DNA of 64,000 bases from Kibdelosporangium persicum. GTDB lineage: Bacteria; Actinomycetota; Actinomycetes; Mycobacteriales; Pseudonocardiaceae. Position numbers and translations under genes: made by a program. How positions within the stretch are numbered: the first letter of the stretch is position 1; each line of letters starts with the position of its first letter. Under the pieces are notes generated by a model. It saw nothing but the letters and a program-made list of their open reading frames with translations, made no database searches and was not told the DNA's origin. The stretch lies in the NCBI RefSeq assembly GCF_013280595.1, contig NZ_JAAATY010000006.1:248001-312000 (forward strand), in the 5' to 3' direction. Positions 40,538 to 50,100 of this stretch are shown piece after piece.

Positions 40538-41461
40538 TCAGGCGTCGGCGCGCACGTGTTCCCGCGCCCACTGCTCGAAGCTGGTGAGCGGGATGCCCAA
40601 GTCCCTCGCGTCCTGCGGACGGCCCGGCATGCCTGCCTCGTTCATCCAGTCGAGCGTGGCGCCCATCGGCGGCATCCCGGCGGCCAACGCCTCCTGCTCG
40701 GTCATCTCCGGCGCGACCAGAGGCGTGCCCAGTACGCGGGAGAGGATCTCGGCGATCTCGGTCATCGACAGGTAGTCACTCGCCAGCTCCAACTCGACCC
40801 CGTCGAACCGTTCCGGCGCGACGAAAGCGGCGGCAGCCGCCCTGCCGATGTCCTTGACCGCGACCAGCGACAGCCGGGTCTCCGGTTTGACCACGCTCAC
40901 CAGCCCGCCCTCGACACCGCGCGGGAACAGGTAAGCCGCGGACGGCAACAGGTTCTCCATGAAGAAGCCCGGCTTGAGCAGCGTCCAGTGCGCGAAACCC
41001 GCCGCGCGGACGTGGTCCTGGACCTCGCTCTTGGCATCCAGGCTGCGTTCCAGCATCGGCCAGCGGCCCTCCACCCAGCCGACGGACTCGCGGTGCTGCC
41101 CGGCGCCCATCGCCGACGTGTGCACGAACTGCTCGACGCCGGCGGCTTTCGCCGCCTCGACGAGGTTGATGCCTTGCACCCGCGCACCGTCAAAATCGAA
41201 GCCATCCGCGGACATGGTGGGCATCTGCACGGAGAACACACCTCGGGCACCCTTCGCGGCCCGGACCAGCGAATCGCGGTCGTCCAGATCGCCGGTGACC
41301 AGTTCGGCGCCGAGGGCCTCGACAGCCTTGGCCTGGTCGGTGGCCGGGTCGCGCACCAGAGCGCGGACGGCGACGTCCGCCGCTCGCAGGGCACGGACGG
41401 TCGCACCGCCCTGTTTGCCGGTGGCACCAGTGACCAGGACAGGCGCGAATTCCAGGGACAT
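40538..41461 (-). CDS. NmrA-like NAD(P)H-binding reductase (atypical SDR)
   Basis: 307-aa NmrA/HSCARG family protein. Nucleotide-binding motif VTGATGKQGGATVRAL (9-24) and the typical VQGINLVEAAKAAGVEQFVHTSAMGA. No catalytic Tyr-x-x-x-Lys is evident, so it may be a redox-sensing or isoflavone-reductase-like protein. ATG 41461 has GAGGAG upstream. It is divergent from a TetR gene and very likely its target, given the inverted operators between them. Confidence 0.87.
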   Translation of the reverse strand: MSLEFAPVLVTGATGKQGGATVRALRAADVAVRALVRDPATDQAKAVEALGAELVTGDLDDRDSLVRAAKGARGVFSVQMPTMSADGFDFDGARVQGINLVEAAKAAGVEQFVHTSAMGAGQHRESVGWVEGRWPMLERSLDAKSEVQDHVRAAGFAHWTLLKPGFFMENLLPSAAYLFPRGVEGGLVSVVKPETRLSLVAVKDIGRAAAAAFVAPERFDGVELELASDYLSMTEIAEILSRVLGTPLVAPEMTEQEALAAGMPPMGATLDWMNEAGMPGRPQDARDLGIPLTSFEQWAREHVRADA

Positions 41462-41477
41462 GACACTCCTCGAAATT

Positions 41478-41531
41478 AAGTGGCGGGGTCCGCCGTTTAC
41501 GTCCGGTACGATACGGCGGGGCCCGCCACTT
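41478..41531. promoter_or_regulatory. Paired inverted operators between NmrA-like gene and tetR
   Basis: Two near-identical sites in opposite orientation: AAGTGGCGGGGTCCGCCG from 41478 and its inverted copy ending CCCGCCACTT at 41531. The 10-bp outer arms AAGTGGCGGG/CCCGCCACTT are perfect. Each site is itself a GGCGG/CCGCC dyad. They lie 16 bp from one start and 21 bp from the other. Confidence 0.8.
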
Positions 41532-41552
41532 AGCAAGTACGGAGAGGACGCC

Positions 41553-42167
41553 ATGCCCGACCGCCAGCGCGCCGACGCCAGGCGCAACTACGCGCGCATC
41601 CTCGCCGTAGCCGAGGAGGAGGTCGCCGCGCACGGCGCCGCGGCGTCCCTGGAACAGATCGCCCGCACGGCAGGAGTCGGCTCGGCGACCGTGCGCCGGC
41701 ATTTCCCCACCCGCCGCGCACTCCTGGAAGCGGTGTCACGGGAACGCATCGAGGCCCTCCGCGCGCGTGCCCACGACCTGACAGACAGCGACGACAGCCG
41801 GGGTGCGCTGCTGGAATGGCTGGATGACGTCGTCGCCTACTGCGTCGCCGCCCGGGGACTGGCGGCCGCGCTGTCCTTCGACGGCGACCCCGTGCACGAG
41901 AACTCCTGCGCGACGGCGCTGGAAGAGGCCGCCGATCCCTTGCTGCGCCGGGCAATACGGGACGGCGGCGTGACGACGGACGTGACCGTCAAGGAACTGA
42001 TCACCCTGATCGTGGGAATCGTCCTGGCCACGGAGTCCTATCCCGACCCGGCGGCGCAGGCGAACCGGCTGTTCCGGCTGGCCGTGACGGGACTCGGCGG
42101 CCAGCCGGAACCCACCGGCGGTGCTAGGCGAGACCGAGCAGCGCCGCCATCAGCGGGAGTCCGATGA
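41553..42167 (+). CDS. TetR family transcriptional regulator
   Basis: 204-aa repressor with HTH ADARRNYARILAVAEEEVAAHGAAASLEQIARTAGVGSATVRRHFPTRRALL (6-58). ATG has GGAGAGG upstream. It presumably represses the NmrA-like gene and itself. The 3' end runs 44 bp into the convergent DASS transporter gene, an unusually long coding overlap; the C-terminal tail GARRDRAAPPSAGVR lies in it and may be a recent extension. Confidence 0.9.
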   Translation: MPDRQRADARRNYARILAVAEEEVAAHGAAASLEQIARTAGVGSATVRRHFPTRRALLEAVSRERIEALRARAHDLTDSDDSRGALLEWLDDVVAYCVAARGLAAALSFDGDPVHENSCATALEEAADPLLRRAIRDGGVTTDVTVKELITLIVGIVLATESYPDPAAQANRLFRLAVTGLGGQPEPTGGARRDRAAPPSAGVR

Positions 42168-43722
42168 GGATCAGGATCGCGCCGAGCACGTCGAACGAGA
42201 CGCCCGAACGGATCATGCGGGTGATCGAGACCGCGCCGGAGCCGTAGACCACGGCGTTCTGCGGGGTCGACACCGGCAGCATGAAGCCGAAGGACGCCGC
42301 GAAGGTCGCGGCCAGCGCCGGGATGAACGGATTCGCCCCGGCCGCGTCGGCGATTGAGATGATGATCGGGACGACGACCGAGGCCGACGCCGTGTTGCTC
42401 GTCGTCTCCGAGACCACGATGGCGAGAACCACGGCGAATATCGTGATCGTGACCGTGCTGCTCAGCCCGAGGGAGTTCGAGGCCGACTCGCCGAGGGTCT
42501 TCGCCAGGCCGGTGCTGCCGAGCAACGAGCCGAAGATGATGCCCGTGCCGAACAACAGGATCGTGCCCCAGTCGATCTCCGCGGCGTCCCGCCAGCGAAG
42601 CGTGAACTCACGCCGCGACCAGTCCGTGGGCAGCAGGTAGAGCAGCGACGCGCCGAGGACCGCGACGATCCCCTCGTTCAGCCTGCCGCTGACGTTGTCG
42701 TAGATCGCCGAGTCGTTGCCGAAGATCACCGCGATGATGCCGGGCGCGATCCAGAGCACGACCGTGATGCCGAAGGCGATCAGGGTGTTCTTCTCGGCGC
42801 GGGACAACGGGCCCATCTTGGCGCGTTCCTGGGCGATGTAGTCCTCGACGCCCTCGATCCGGCGGATCTCCGGGCGGTTGATCAACAGCAGGATCAGGCC
42901 GAGCACGACGAACATCGCCGCACAGATCGGCAGGGCCATCAGGAACCACTCGGCGAAGGAGATCCGCTGGCCGGTCGCCTGTTCGATCAGGCCGCGGCCG
43001 ATCAGGTTGGGCGGGCTGCCGACCGGGGTCAGCAGTCCGCCGACGCTCGCGCCGTACGCCAGCATCAGCAGCAGGGCGGCACCGACGCGCAGCCGCAGCG
43101 GGTCGAAGTCCTGCTCGACGATTCCCCGTTCCTGCAGCAGTTTCGCGATGACCGCGAGGATGCCGAGCGCGGTCGGCAGGAGCATCGCCACGGTCGCGGT
43201 GTTCGACACGAAGGCCGACAGCACGCACGTGATGGCGCCGAACGCGAGGATCACGCCGAACGTCGAGCGGCCGACCCGGGGCAACGCGAGGATCCGGAAG
43301 GCGAACCGGCGGGCGATGCCGTGTTTCAGCATGGCCTGGGCGAGGATGAAGGCCCCGATGAAGGTGAAGATCGTCGACGAGCCGAACGGTTCGAGCGCGT
43401 CCTCCGCCGGAACGACCTGGAGGACCACGATCGCCGCGACGCCGATCAGGCCGCCGATCGGGATCGGCACGGCCTCGGTGATCCACAGGATGATGACGCC
43501 GAGCAGGATGCCCGCGAGCGTCTGCTGGTTACCGGCGAGGTCGAGCGGCAACGCCAGGAACACGATGGTGACGAGTGGCGCGAGCCAGAGACCGACCGTC
43601 CGCCGGGCCTTCTCGAAACGTTCCTCGGCCGGTGAGAGCTTCTGCTCACCGAGGCTGCGGTAGGTGGCGTGACCGAGCAACGCGCTGTCCACGTCCGTGC
43701 GATTTCGGGTTCGATCGTCCAT
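42124..43722 (-). CDS. DASS-family Na+/dicarboxylate symporter
   Basis: 532-aa transporter with about 11-12 helices. Both family Na+-binding SNT motifs are present (AFVSNTATVAMLLP and TTSNTASASVVVPI). The PIPIGG and TPVGSPPNLIGRG motifs also match the DASS/SLC13 group. It would import succinate, malate or related acids. ATG 43722 is preceded by GGAGGGAG. It is divergent from the helical hypothetical gene, 54 bp away. Confidence 0.9.
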   Translation of the reverse strand: MDDRTRNRTDVDSALLGHATYRSLGEQKLSPAEERFEKARRTVGLWLAPLVTIVFLALPLDLAGNQQTLAGILLGVIILWITEAVPIPIGGLIGVAAIVVLQVVPAEDALEPFGSSTIFTFIGAFILAQAMLKHGIARRFAFRILALPRVGRSTFGVILAFGAITCVLSAFVSNTATVAMLLPTALGILAVIAKLLQERGIVEQDFDPLRLRVGAALLLMLAYGASVGGLLTPVGSPPNLIGRGLIEQATGQRISFAEWFLMALPICAAMFVVLGLILLLINRPEIRRIEGVEDYIAQERAKMGPLSRAEKNTLIAFGITVVLWIAPGIIAVIFGNDSAIYDNVSGRLNEGIVAVLGASLLYLLPTDWSRREFTLRWRDAAEIDWGTILLFGTGIIFGSLLGSTGLAKTLGESASNSLGLSSTVTITIFAVVLAIVVSETTSNTASASVVVPIIISIADAAGANPFIPALAATFAASFGFMLPVSTPQNAVVYGSGAVSITRMIRSGVSFDVLGAILILIGLPLMAALLGLA

Positions 43723-43776
43723 GACCGTCTCCCTCCGCGCTGATTCGATGAAGAAAAGGGTGGCACAATCCGGCTC

Positions 43777-44475
43777 GTGGTCAATGTCGTCAAGGTGCTG
43801 GACCAGCAGTTGCGGACGGTCGACCCGCTGCGCGGCAAGGTGTTGTCCCTGGCGTTCGCCGAACATGTCCTCGACGTGTGCGCCGCGGAGCTGACACCTG
43901 AGCAACAGGACCTTTCGACGATCTATCTGCGGGCCGCGAAGGCGTTGTTCAGTGGCGAAGCGAGCATGACGGCACTCGCCGACGCCAGCGACGCGCACGC
44001 GAAGATCCGGGTGCACGGCAGCAGGCTCGCCGAGGAGATCATGTGGGTCGCGGTGCTGGCGGTGTCGGTGTGCTGGCAGCGTGACCTGGTCCGGGAAGGA
44101 CTGAGCCGCGGCGAGTTGAAGAACCTCACGGTGCGGACGGTCGCGGCGGAGGCCCAGCAGGTGGTCCGGCTGTGCACCGGCGGGCAGGAAGCGACCTGGC
44201 AGTTGACGCACCTCGTGGCGACCGCCGAGAAGGTGGACCCGCAGGTGCTGATCAACCTGATGGACGAGGTCAGTGCCGAGCACGCGCAAGCCCTGGCGGT
44301 CGAGTACGCCCGGCACGCGCTGGAGGCACGTCCGAACCAGCCGTACTTCCAAGCCGTGCTGGACGATCCGGGCAGGCTGCCGTTGCCCGTGGTGGTGCGG
44401 CAGGCTCAGCACGCCGTCGGTGGCGATGAGGCGACCTGGCAGCTGATCAGGCTGATCGGTAGTTTGCCTCGGTGA
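43777..44475 (+). CDS. Hypothetical helical protein
   Basis: 232 aa, almost wholly alpha-helical, no signal or membrane segment. It contains two similar segments, GQEATWQLTHLVATAEKVDP and GDEATWQLIRLIGSLPR, each preceded by VVRLC or VVRQAQ, suggesting an internal duplication. I do not recognise a family. GTG start. Its stop overlaps the GTG of the GNAT gene (GTGA), so the two are coupled. Confidence 0.75.
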   Translation: MVNVVKVLDQQLRTVDPLRGKVLSLAFAEHVLDVCAAELTPEQQDLSTIYLRAAKALFSGEASMTALADASDAHAKIRVHGSRLAEEIMWVAVLAVSVCWQRDLVREGLSRGELKNLTVRTVAAEAQQVVRLCTGGQEATWQLTHLVATAEKVDPQVLINLMDEVSAEHAQALAVEYARHALEARPNQPYFQAVLDDPGRLPLPVVVRQAQHAVGGDEATWQLIRLIGSLPR

Positions 44476-44909
44476 TCAGGCTCGCGGTGGAAGAGGACGT
44501 TTCCGGGATTCTCGGTTTGGCGGCGGAGGTCGAGGACTGGTTCGGGCCGATGGTGGCCGAACCCGGATTCCACCGGGCGGTCAGGACGCACATCGCCCGG
44601 TCGACGGCCCTGGTGGCCGAGGGAATCCTGGGCGGGCTGCTGTTCGACCCGAGTGCGCCGAACTATCACGTGGACTGGCTGGTCGTCTCGAAGAAGGCAC
44701 GCGGTCAGGGGATCGGGCGTGCGCTGCTGGACGAGGCCGTGCGGCGCTTCGTCGTCGGCCCGGGGACGATCGAAGTGGTCACCTTCGGGCCGGACCATCC
44801 GGGCGCCGAGTCGCGCGAGTTCTACGAGCGACTCGGCTACACGGCCGGTCCGATGACCGAGCCGGGCCCGGAAGGCGGTTCGAGGCAGATCTTCAGGATT
44901 GACGTGTGA
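44472..44909 (+). CDS. GNAT family N-acetyltransferase
   Basis: 145-aa acetyltransferase. The acetyl-CoA motif is VSKKARGQGIGRALLDEAVRR, after WLVVSK, with the C-terminal ESREFYERLGYTAGPM. Substrate unknown. Coupled to the preceding hypothetical by GTGA. Ends 17 bp inside the convergent DUF397 gene. Confidence 0.87.
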   Translation: MIRLAVEEDVSGILGLAAEVEDWFGPMVAEPGFHRAVRTHIARSTALVAEGILGGLLFDPSAPNYHVDWLVVSKKARGQGIGRALLDEAVRRFVVGPGTIEVVTFGPDHPGAESREFYERLGYTAGPMTEPGPEGGSRQIFRIDV

Positions 44910-45120
44910 TGAACGCACGCCACTGAGCGGCGCCGAACATCAGAGTGTGCACGGTGTTCTTGCTGTCACGGACACCGACAACGCCGGGGCCAAGGGCGAC
45001 CTCAACGCAGTCACCGTTGTCGGCATCGCTGAACGAGCTCTTGCGCCACGCCACCTCGACGCAGTTGCCATTGTTGGCGCCGCTGAAACTGCTCTTCCTC
45101 CACGCACGGTTGAGCTCCAC
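44893..45120 (-). CDS. DUF397 domain protein with duplicated N-terminal motif
   Basis: 75-aa small protein. The DUF397 motif WRKSSFS.NGNCVEVA occurs twice in tandem (AWRKSSFSGANNGNCVEVA, then AWRKSSFSDADNGDCVEVA), followed by VVGVRDSK...LMFGAAQWRAFI. GTG start with AAGGA about 8 nt upstream. It follows the XRE-DUF5753 gene by 32 bp, the usual regulator/DUF397 pairing of actinomycete developmental modules (Scr1/WhiJ type). Confidence 0.9.
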   Translation of the reverse strand: MELNRAWRKSSFSGANNGNCVEVAWRKSSFSDADNGDCVEVALGPGVVGVRDSKNTVHTLMFGAAQWRAFITRQS

Positions 45121-45152
45121 CGCAGCGTTCCTTCCTGCTTGCCCAGGTAGTA

Positions 45153-45986
45153 CTAGGCAAGGGTAGCCAGGAAGTCCCGCGTGTCCTCAGCCGAAAGTGC
45201 CTGCTTGGTCAAAGATTCGAACGCAGCGGAGTACTTCGCTAGGTCGATTGGGCGCTCCAGGTATACAGCCCCATCATTGTGTTCGAGGTACACCAGGTTA
45301 GGCGCTGGTTCCTCCGGCAAGGTCAACATGTTGAAGGGTCCCCGCATCGCGGCATGCGGACCTGAATCGAACGTCAGCACCTGCAGGGACACGTTCGTGC
45401 GCTTCGACACCGCAGTCAGGTGGCTGATCTGCTTGTCCATGTCGCAGCCCTTCCTGCGGAGCACAGCCTCGTTCAGCACAATGCGCAGGCGCGGCTGCCG
45501 GTCCGCCAGGCGCCGCTGCCGCTCCAACCGGAAGGCGACCCCCTCCTCGTCGACTGATCCCCGCCTGGCCTGCTTGAGTGCGCGCTGGTAACCAGCCGTT
45601 TGCAAGATGCCAGGTACCAACTCCGAACAGTAGAGCCAGATCTCCTTCGCGTCGGCCTCGAAGCCCACGTAGGTCTCGAACCAGTCCGGCATCGTGTCCG
45701 AATAGGACGCCCACCAGCCGCGCTCGTTCGACTCGTCCGCCTGGCGCATCAGCATGTCCACCTCCGGCGCACCGACGTCGTAGAGCTGGCACAGGAACTT
45801 CACGTTGCGCGCCAGGATCGCCTGCCTGCCCGTCTCGATCCGGCTGATCGTCGGGCGCTTCACGCCGATGTAGGCCGCGGCCTCGTCCATCGTCCTGCCC
45901 GCTTCCACCCGCATCATTCGCAGTCTTTTTCCCAGCCGCCAGCGCCGGACCAATGAGCCGGGGCTCAGGTCTTCGGTGTCTTCCAT
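45153..45986 (-). CDS. XRE regulator with DUF5753 domain
   Basis: 277-aa regulator. HTH near 22-55 (MRVEAGRTMDEAAAYIGVKRPTISRIETGRQAILARNV), then DUF5753 with WWASYSDTMPDWFETYVGFEADAKEIWLYCSELVPGILQTAGYQRAL. ATG 45986 is preferred because AGGA lies 8 nt upstream; two in-frame starts lie 3 and 12 codons earlier. Paired with DUF397 on the same strand and divergent from a second XRE-DUF5753 gene. This type of pair usually regulates development or secondary metabolism. Confidence 0.9.
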   Translation of the reverse strand: MEDTEDLSPGSLVRRWRLGKRLRMMRVEAGRTMDEAAAYIGVKRPTISRIETGRQAILARNVKFLCQLYDVGAPEVDMLMRQADESNERGWWASYSDTMPDWFETYVGFEADAKEIWLYCSELVPGILQTAGYQRALKQARRGSVDEEGVAFRLERQRRLADRQPRLRIVLNEAVLRRKGCDMDKQISHLTAVSKRTNVSLQVLTFDSGPHAAMRGPFNMLTLPEEPAPNLVYLEHNDGAVYLERPIDLAKYSAAFESLTKQALSAEDTRDFLATLA

Positions 45987-46170
45987 GCCATTCATCCTGC
46001 CGCAATTCAGGTAAGTGTCCACAGTACACGATTAGGTGATGACAACCGCGCACGTACATCCACTAGTTTCTCCGTGCCCGGTTATCGACCGGCACCTCGC
46101 GCTGCGAGTCGAGATTCTCGGAATTGCGAATCTCATCTGCGGGATTTCCATTTATGCGAAAGAAAGAGTC

Positions 46171-46983
46171 ATGGCAGGCATCACCCCGGAACCGAACTAT
46201 TACGGCCGTCAACTGCAGCGCGAGCTCAAGAGGCTGCGCGAGGACAACCGGCTGACGCAGGAGGAGGCGGGCGAACGCGTCCGCATCGAGTTCAAGAAGC
46301 TCAGCCGGATCGAGCGGCGTCAGCTGCCCACGTACCACGAGCTCGTCATGCTGCTGGACGCGTACGGCGTGCTGAGCTGCGACTACGGCCCGTACCTCGA
46401 ACTGTGGGAGCTTGCCAGGCAGCGCGCGTGGTGGCGGGATTTCCACCTCGAGGACACTCGGTACGTCCGCATGGAGGACGAGGCCGACGTCAAATACGAA
46501 TTCCAGCTCGGCCACATTCCCACCCTGTTGCAGACCGAGGAGTACGCCCGCGCCACTCTCAGCATCAACAAGCGCACGGTCAAGAAGTTGACCGACCTGC
46601 GAATGCGTCAGCAGGAACGCCTCTGCACCGAACCACAACTCACGCTGCACGCATTGATTCACGAACCCGTGCTTCGCCAGGGCGTGAATCGCGCACAACG
46701 CGAGGCGCTGATCGATCGTGCGGAACTTCCCAATGTGACAATCCAGGTCGTACCGCAGCGCAATATCCTTCACGAAGGGCTGCACGGATCGGTCGTCCTG
46801 CTTTCCTTCGACGATCCGAACGAGCCGGACGCGGCCTTCAGCGAAAGCCTCGTCGGCCTCCAGGACACGCAGGACCTCGAGCGCACCGCGACGATCCGGC
46901 GTGCGCTCGACCACGTCAGCCAACTGGCCATGAGCCCGGAGGACACCCTGCTCCTGCTCAAGACGCCCCGGTTCGGGCACTGA
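46171..46983 (+). CDS. XRE regulator with DUF5753 domain (second copy)
   Basis: 270-aa regulator of the same class. HTH REDNRLTQEEAGERVRIEFKKLSRIERRQLPTYHELV (about 21-57), then DUF5753 with RAWWRDFHLEDTRYVRMEDEADVKYEFQLGHIPTLLQTEEYARATL. ATG 46171 chosen (MAGITPEPNYYGRQLQREL); the 45-codon longer frame upstream is not typical. Divergent from the first XRE gene. It has no DUF397 partner of its own. Ends before the subtilase promoter region. Confidence 0.87.
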   Translation: MAGITPEPNYYGRQLQRELKRLREDNRLTQEEAGERVRIEFKKLSRIERRQLPTYHELVMLLDAYGVLSCDYGPYLELWELARQRAWWRDFHLEDTRYVRMEDEADVKYEFQLGHIPTLLQTEEYARATLSINKRTVKKLTDLRMRQQERLCTEPQLTLHALIHEPVLRQGVNRAQREALIDRAELPNVTIQVVPQRNILHEGLHGSVVLLSFDDPNEPDAAFSESLVGLQDTQDLERTATIRRALDHVSQLAMSPEDTLLLLKTPRFGH

Positions 46984-47095
46984 CCACCCGGCCGGCCAGG
47001 CGGACCAGTGGCAACTGGTGATGGCGAACCGACCAAGGCGGTGTGGTCCGCCCGGCTCTTGTGGACGGCTTGAACAGCGCAATACTGTCCGCGTA

Positions 47096-47109
47096 CAAGT
47101 GATCACTTG
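47096..47109. promoter_or_regulatory. 14-bp perfect palindrome at the subtilase ribosome site
   Basis: CAAGTGATCACTTG is fully self-complementary and runs into the Shine-Dalgarno of the protease gene (TTGGAGG at 47107-47113). A repressor bound here would block the promoter-proximal region. Confidence 0.5.
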
Positions 47110-47118
47110 GAGGCACTC

Positions 47119-50100
47119 GTGCGCGGTCGGTATCGCGGCCCTGCGGTTGGCGCCGTCGTTTTCTCTCTGACATCAGTGTTTCTGATGCCGACGGCGGCGT
47201 ACGCCGAACCGCCCGGCGGGGCCGCCGAGGCGGTCACGCTGCTCAGCGGTGACCAGGTTTTCCTCGGCGCACAAGGAACTCCGCGGTACCTGAAGCCCGC
47301 GCCGGGCCGGGAACGGCAGAACTTCACCGTGTACCAGTCCAGGGGACACAGTTTTGTCGTTCCCGCCGATGCGATGCCGTTGCTGGCCAAGGGGGTTCTC
47401 GACGAGCGGCTGTTCGACGTCACCGAGCTGCGCGCCAGTGGGTACGGCAAGGGCGATGTGCCGGTGATCGTGAAATACCAAGCCGGGCAACGGCCGTTGA
47501 CCGCGCAGGTCACCGCCGACCTGCCTGCCATCGACGCCGTCGCGCTCACCTCCACCGGAACAGACGTGTGGAGTACCGCGAAGTCCGGGGGACTCAGGAA
47601 GGTCTGGCTGGACGCCAAACGGACCGTGACCCTGGACCGCAGTGTTCCGCAGATCGGAGCACCGGCGGCGTGGCAGGCGGGCTACACCGGCAAAGGGGTC
47701 ACGGTCGCGGTGCTCGACACCGGCGTCGACCAGACGCACCCGGACCTCGCGTCACGTGAAGTCGGCGAGAAGAACTTCACCAGGTCACCGGATGCCGTCG
47801 ACCGCTACGGGCACGGCACGCACGTCGCCTCGATCGTCGCCGGAACGGGCGCGAAGTCGGGCGGCAGGTTCCGCGGGGTGGCGCCGGACGCCGCCATCCT
47901 GGACGTGAAAGTGCTCGCGGACAACGGGTTCGGCGCCGACTCCGCGATCATCGCGGGCATGCAGTGGGCCGCAGGGCAGGGCGCCGACGTGATCACCATG
48001 AGCCTCGGCGGATTCGACAGCCCCGAGGTCGATCCCCTCGAAGAGGCCGTGAACACGCTGTCGGCCAAGTACGGCACGCTGTTCGTGATCGCGGCGGGCA
48101 ACTACGGTCCCGGCAGCGCCACGGTCACCTCGCCGGGCAGCGCGGACGCCGCCCTGACGGTCGGGGCCGTCGATCGTGAGAACGACATCGCCGAATTCTC
48201 CGGCCGTGGACCGCGTGAGGGCGGTGGCATGATCAAGCCGGACCTCACCGGTCCTGGCGTGGACATCGTGGCCGCACTGCACGCGGCCAAGCGGATCGGC
48301 GCCCCGGTCGTCGACGGATACACGGCGTTGTCGGGCACGTCGATGGCGACGCCGCACGCCGCCGGTGCGGCGGCTTTGCTTGTCCAGCAACATCCTGAGC
48401 TCACGGGCACGCAGCTCAAGGCGCGTCTGGTCGGTTCGAGCACGCCGACGGCCGGGCTGACGCCGTTCCAGCAGGGGGCGGGACGCGTGGATTCCGCCGC
48501 GGCGCTGAAGCAAACCGTGAGCGCCGAGCCGAGCAGCGCGAGTTTCGGTCAGCACCGCTGGCCGCACGCCGGCCGGCCCGCTGTCACCCAGGAGATCACG
48601 TACACCAACGACAGTCAGGCACCGATCACGCTTGACCTGCTGATGGAGACCAACGCGCCCGCCGAGCTGTTCTCGATCACGCCGTCCCAGCTGGTTGTTC
48701 CAGCCGGTGGCACGGCGACAGCTCTCGCCACGGCGGAGATCCGCAACGCCCCGGACGGCGGCCAGTTCGGTGGTGCCGTCGTGGCCACCGGTGGCGGGCA
48801 GCGTGTCCGGACCGCGATCGAGGTCGACCTCGAAGTCGAGAGCTACGACCTGACGCTCAACGCGATCGGCCGCAACGGTGCGCCCGCGGACTACGCGTCG
48901 GCATTCCTGATCAATGTGGACACCGGCGACCGGGTGTTCCCGAACTCCACCATGGAAGGCAGGCTCGAACAACGCCTTGCCAAGGGGCGGTACGTGCTGT
49001 CCGGCGCCATCCTCGGCGGTGATCCGTACACGCATGACGTGCTGAACTACCCGGACCTCACCATCTCCGGGCCGACCACGATCGATTTCGACGCGCGCCT
49101 CGGCAAACCGGTCTCGATCAAGCTGCCGGTCGACGGCGCGGAGCTGTCCTTGCTACAGGTCGGGTTCGAGCGAATCTCCGGACCGGAGCGGTACCAGGTG
49201 TCCAACTTGTCCTTCGGTGGCAGTGCCGACCACGTCGGACTTCAGCACTTGGGACCGGATTCCACCGAGGTACTCGGCCAGCTGAGTACAACATGGACTG
49301 TCCACAACGACACCTACGGCCTGGCCTGGTACACGAAGGGGCACACTCATTCCGGCATCGACAAGGAGATCAGGCACAGCGATCTGGCCACGGTGAAAGT
49401 CGATGTGGGGCCGTTGCGGTCCGGCGAGACCGCGACGATCGGCGTGACGTCCTCACCACACGACCGCGGTCACTGGGGCCTTGGCGCACTGACGAACTTC
49501 ACACCTGGTCCACGCACTGAGTATTACGGTGGCGAGAACGCGGACTGGGCGCGCCGGATGAACGTGTTCGACGACAACGGCCACGGTGGCGGGCTCGACG
49601 GACCGCCGAGGTCGTACACGCCCGGCAAGACGTACACGGAACCGTTCTACTACGGCGTTTTCGGTCCGTCCTTCCCGGACAACAAACTCGATCCCTGGGT
49701 GCAGCAGCGGGGCGACTTGTTCGTGGCCAACGTCCCGCTCTTCGGCGACGGCGCGGGCAACGCCGGGTTCTCCGTGGCGGAGAACGCCTCCACCAAGCTG
49801 TACCGCGACGGCGCGTTGGTCTCCGAGAGCCCGGAAGCCGGGTACGTCCGGTCGGTGATTCCGCGGGGGTCTGCGAAGTACGAGCTCATCGCCGAGGCCA
49901 CTCGAACCGGCCACACCACGTCCACGCACGTCTCGGCGTCGTGGACGTTCCAGTCAGACCACAGCACGGGCGTGTCCGCACTGCCGGTCTCGGCGATCCG
50001 CTACACGCCGAAGCTGGACGCGTCGGACAGGGCGAAGGCCGGGATCGTGTTCGCCGTCCCAGTTCACGTGCAGCCGCAGGCAGGCACCGGCTCCACGCCG

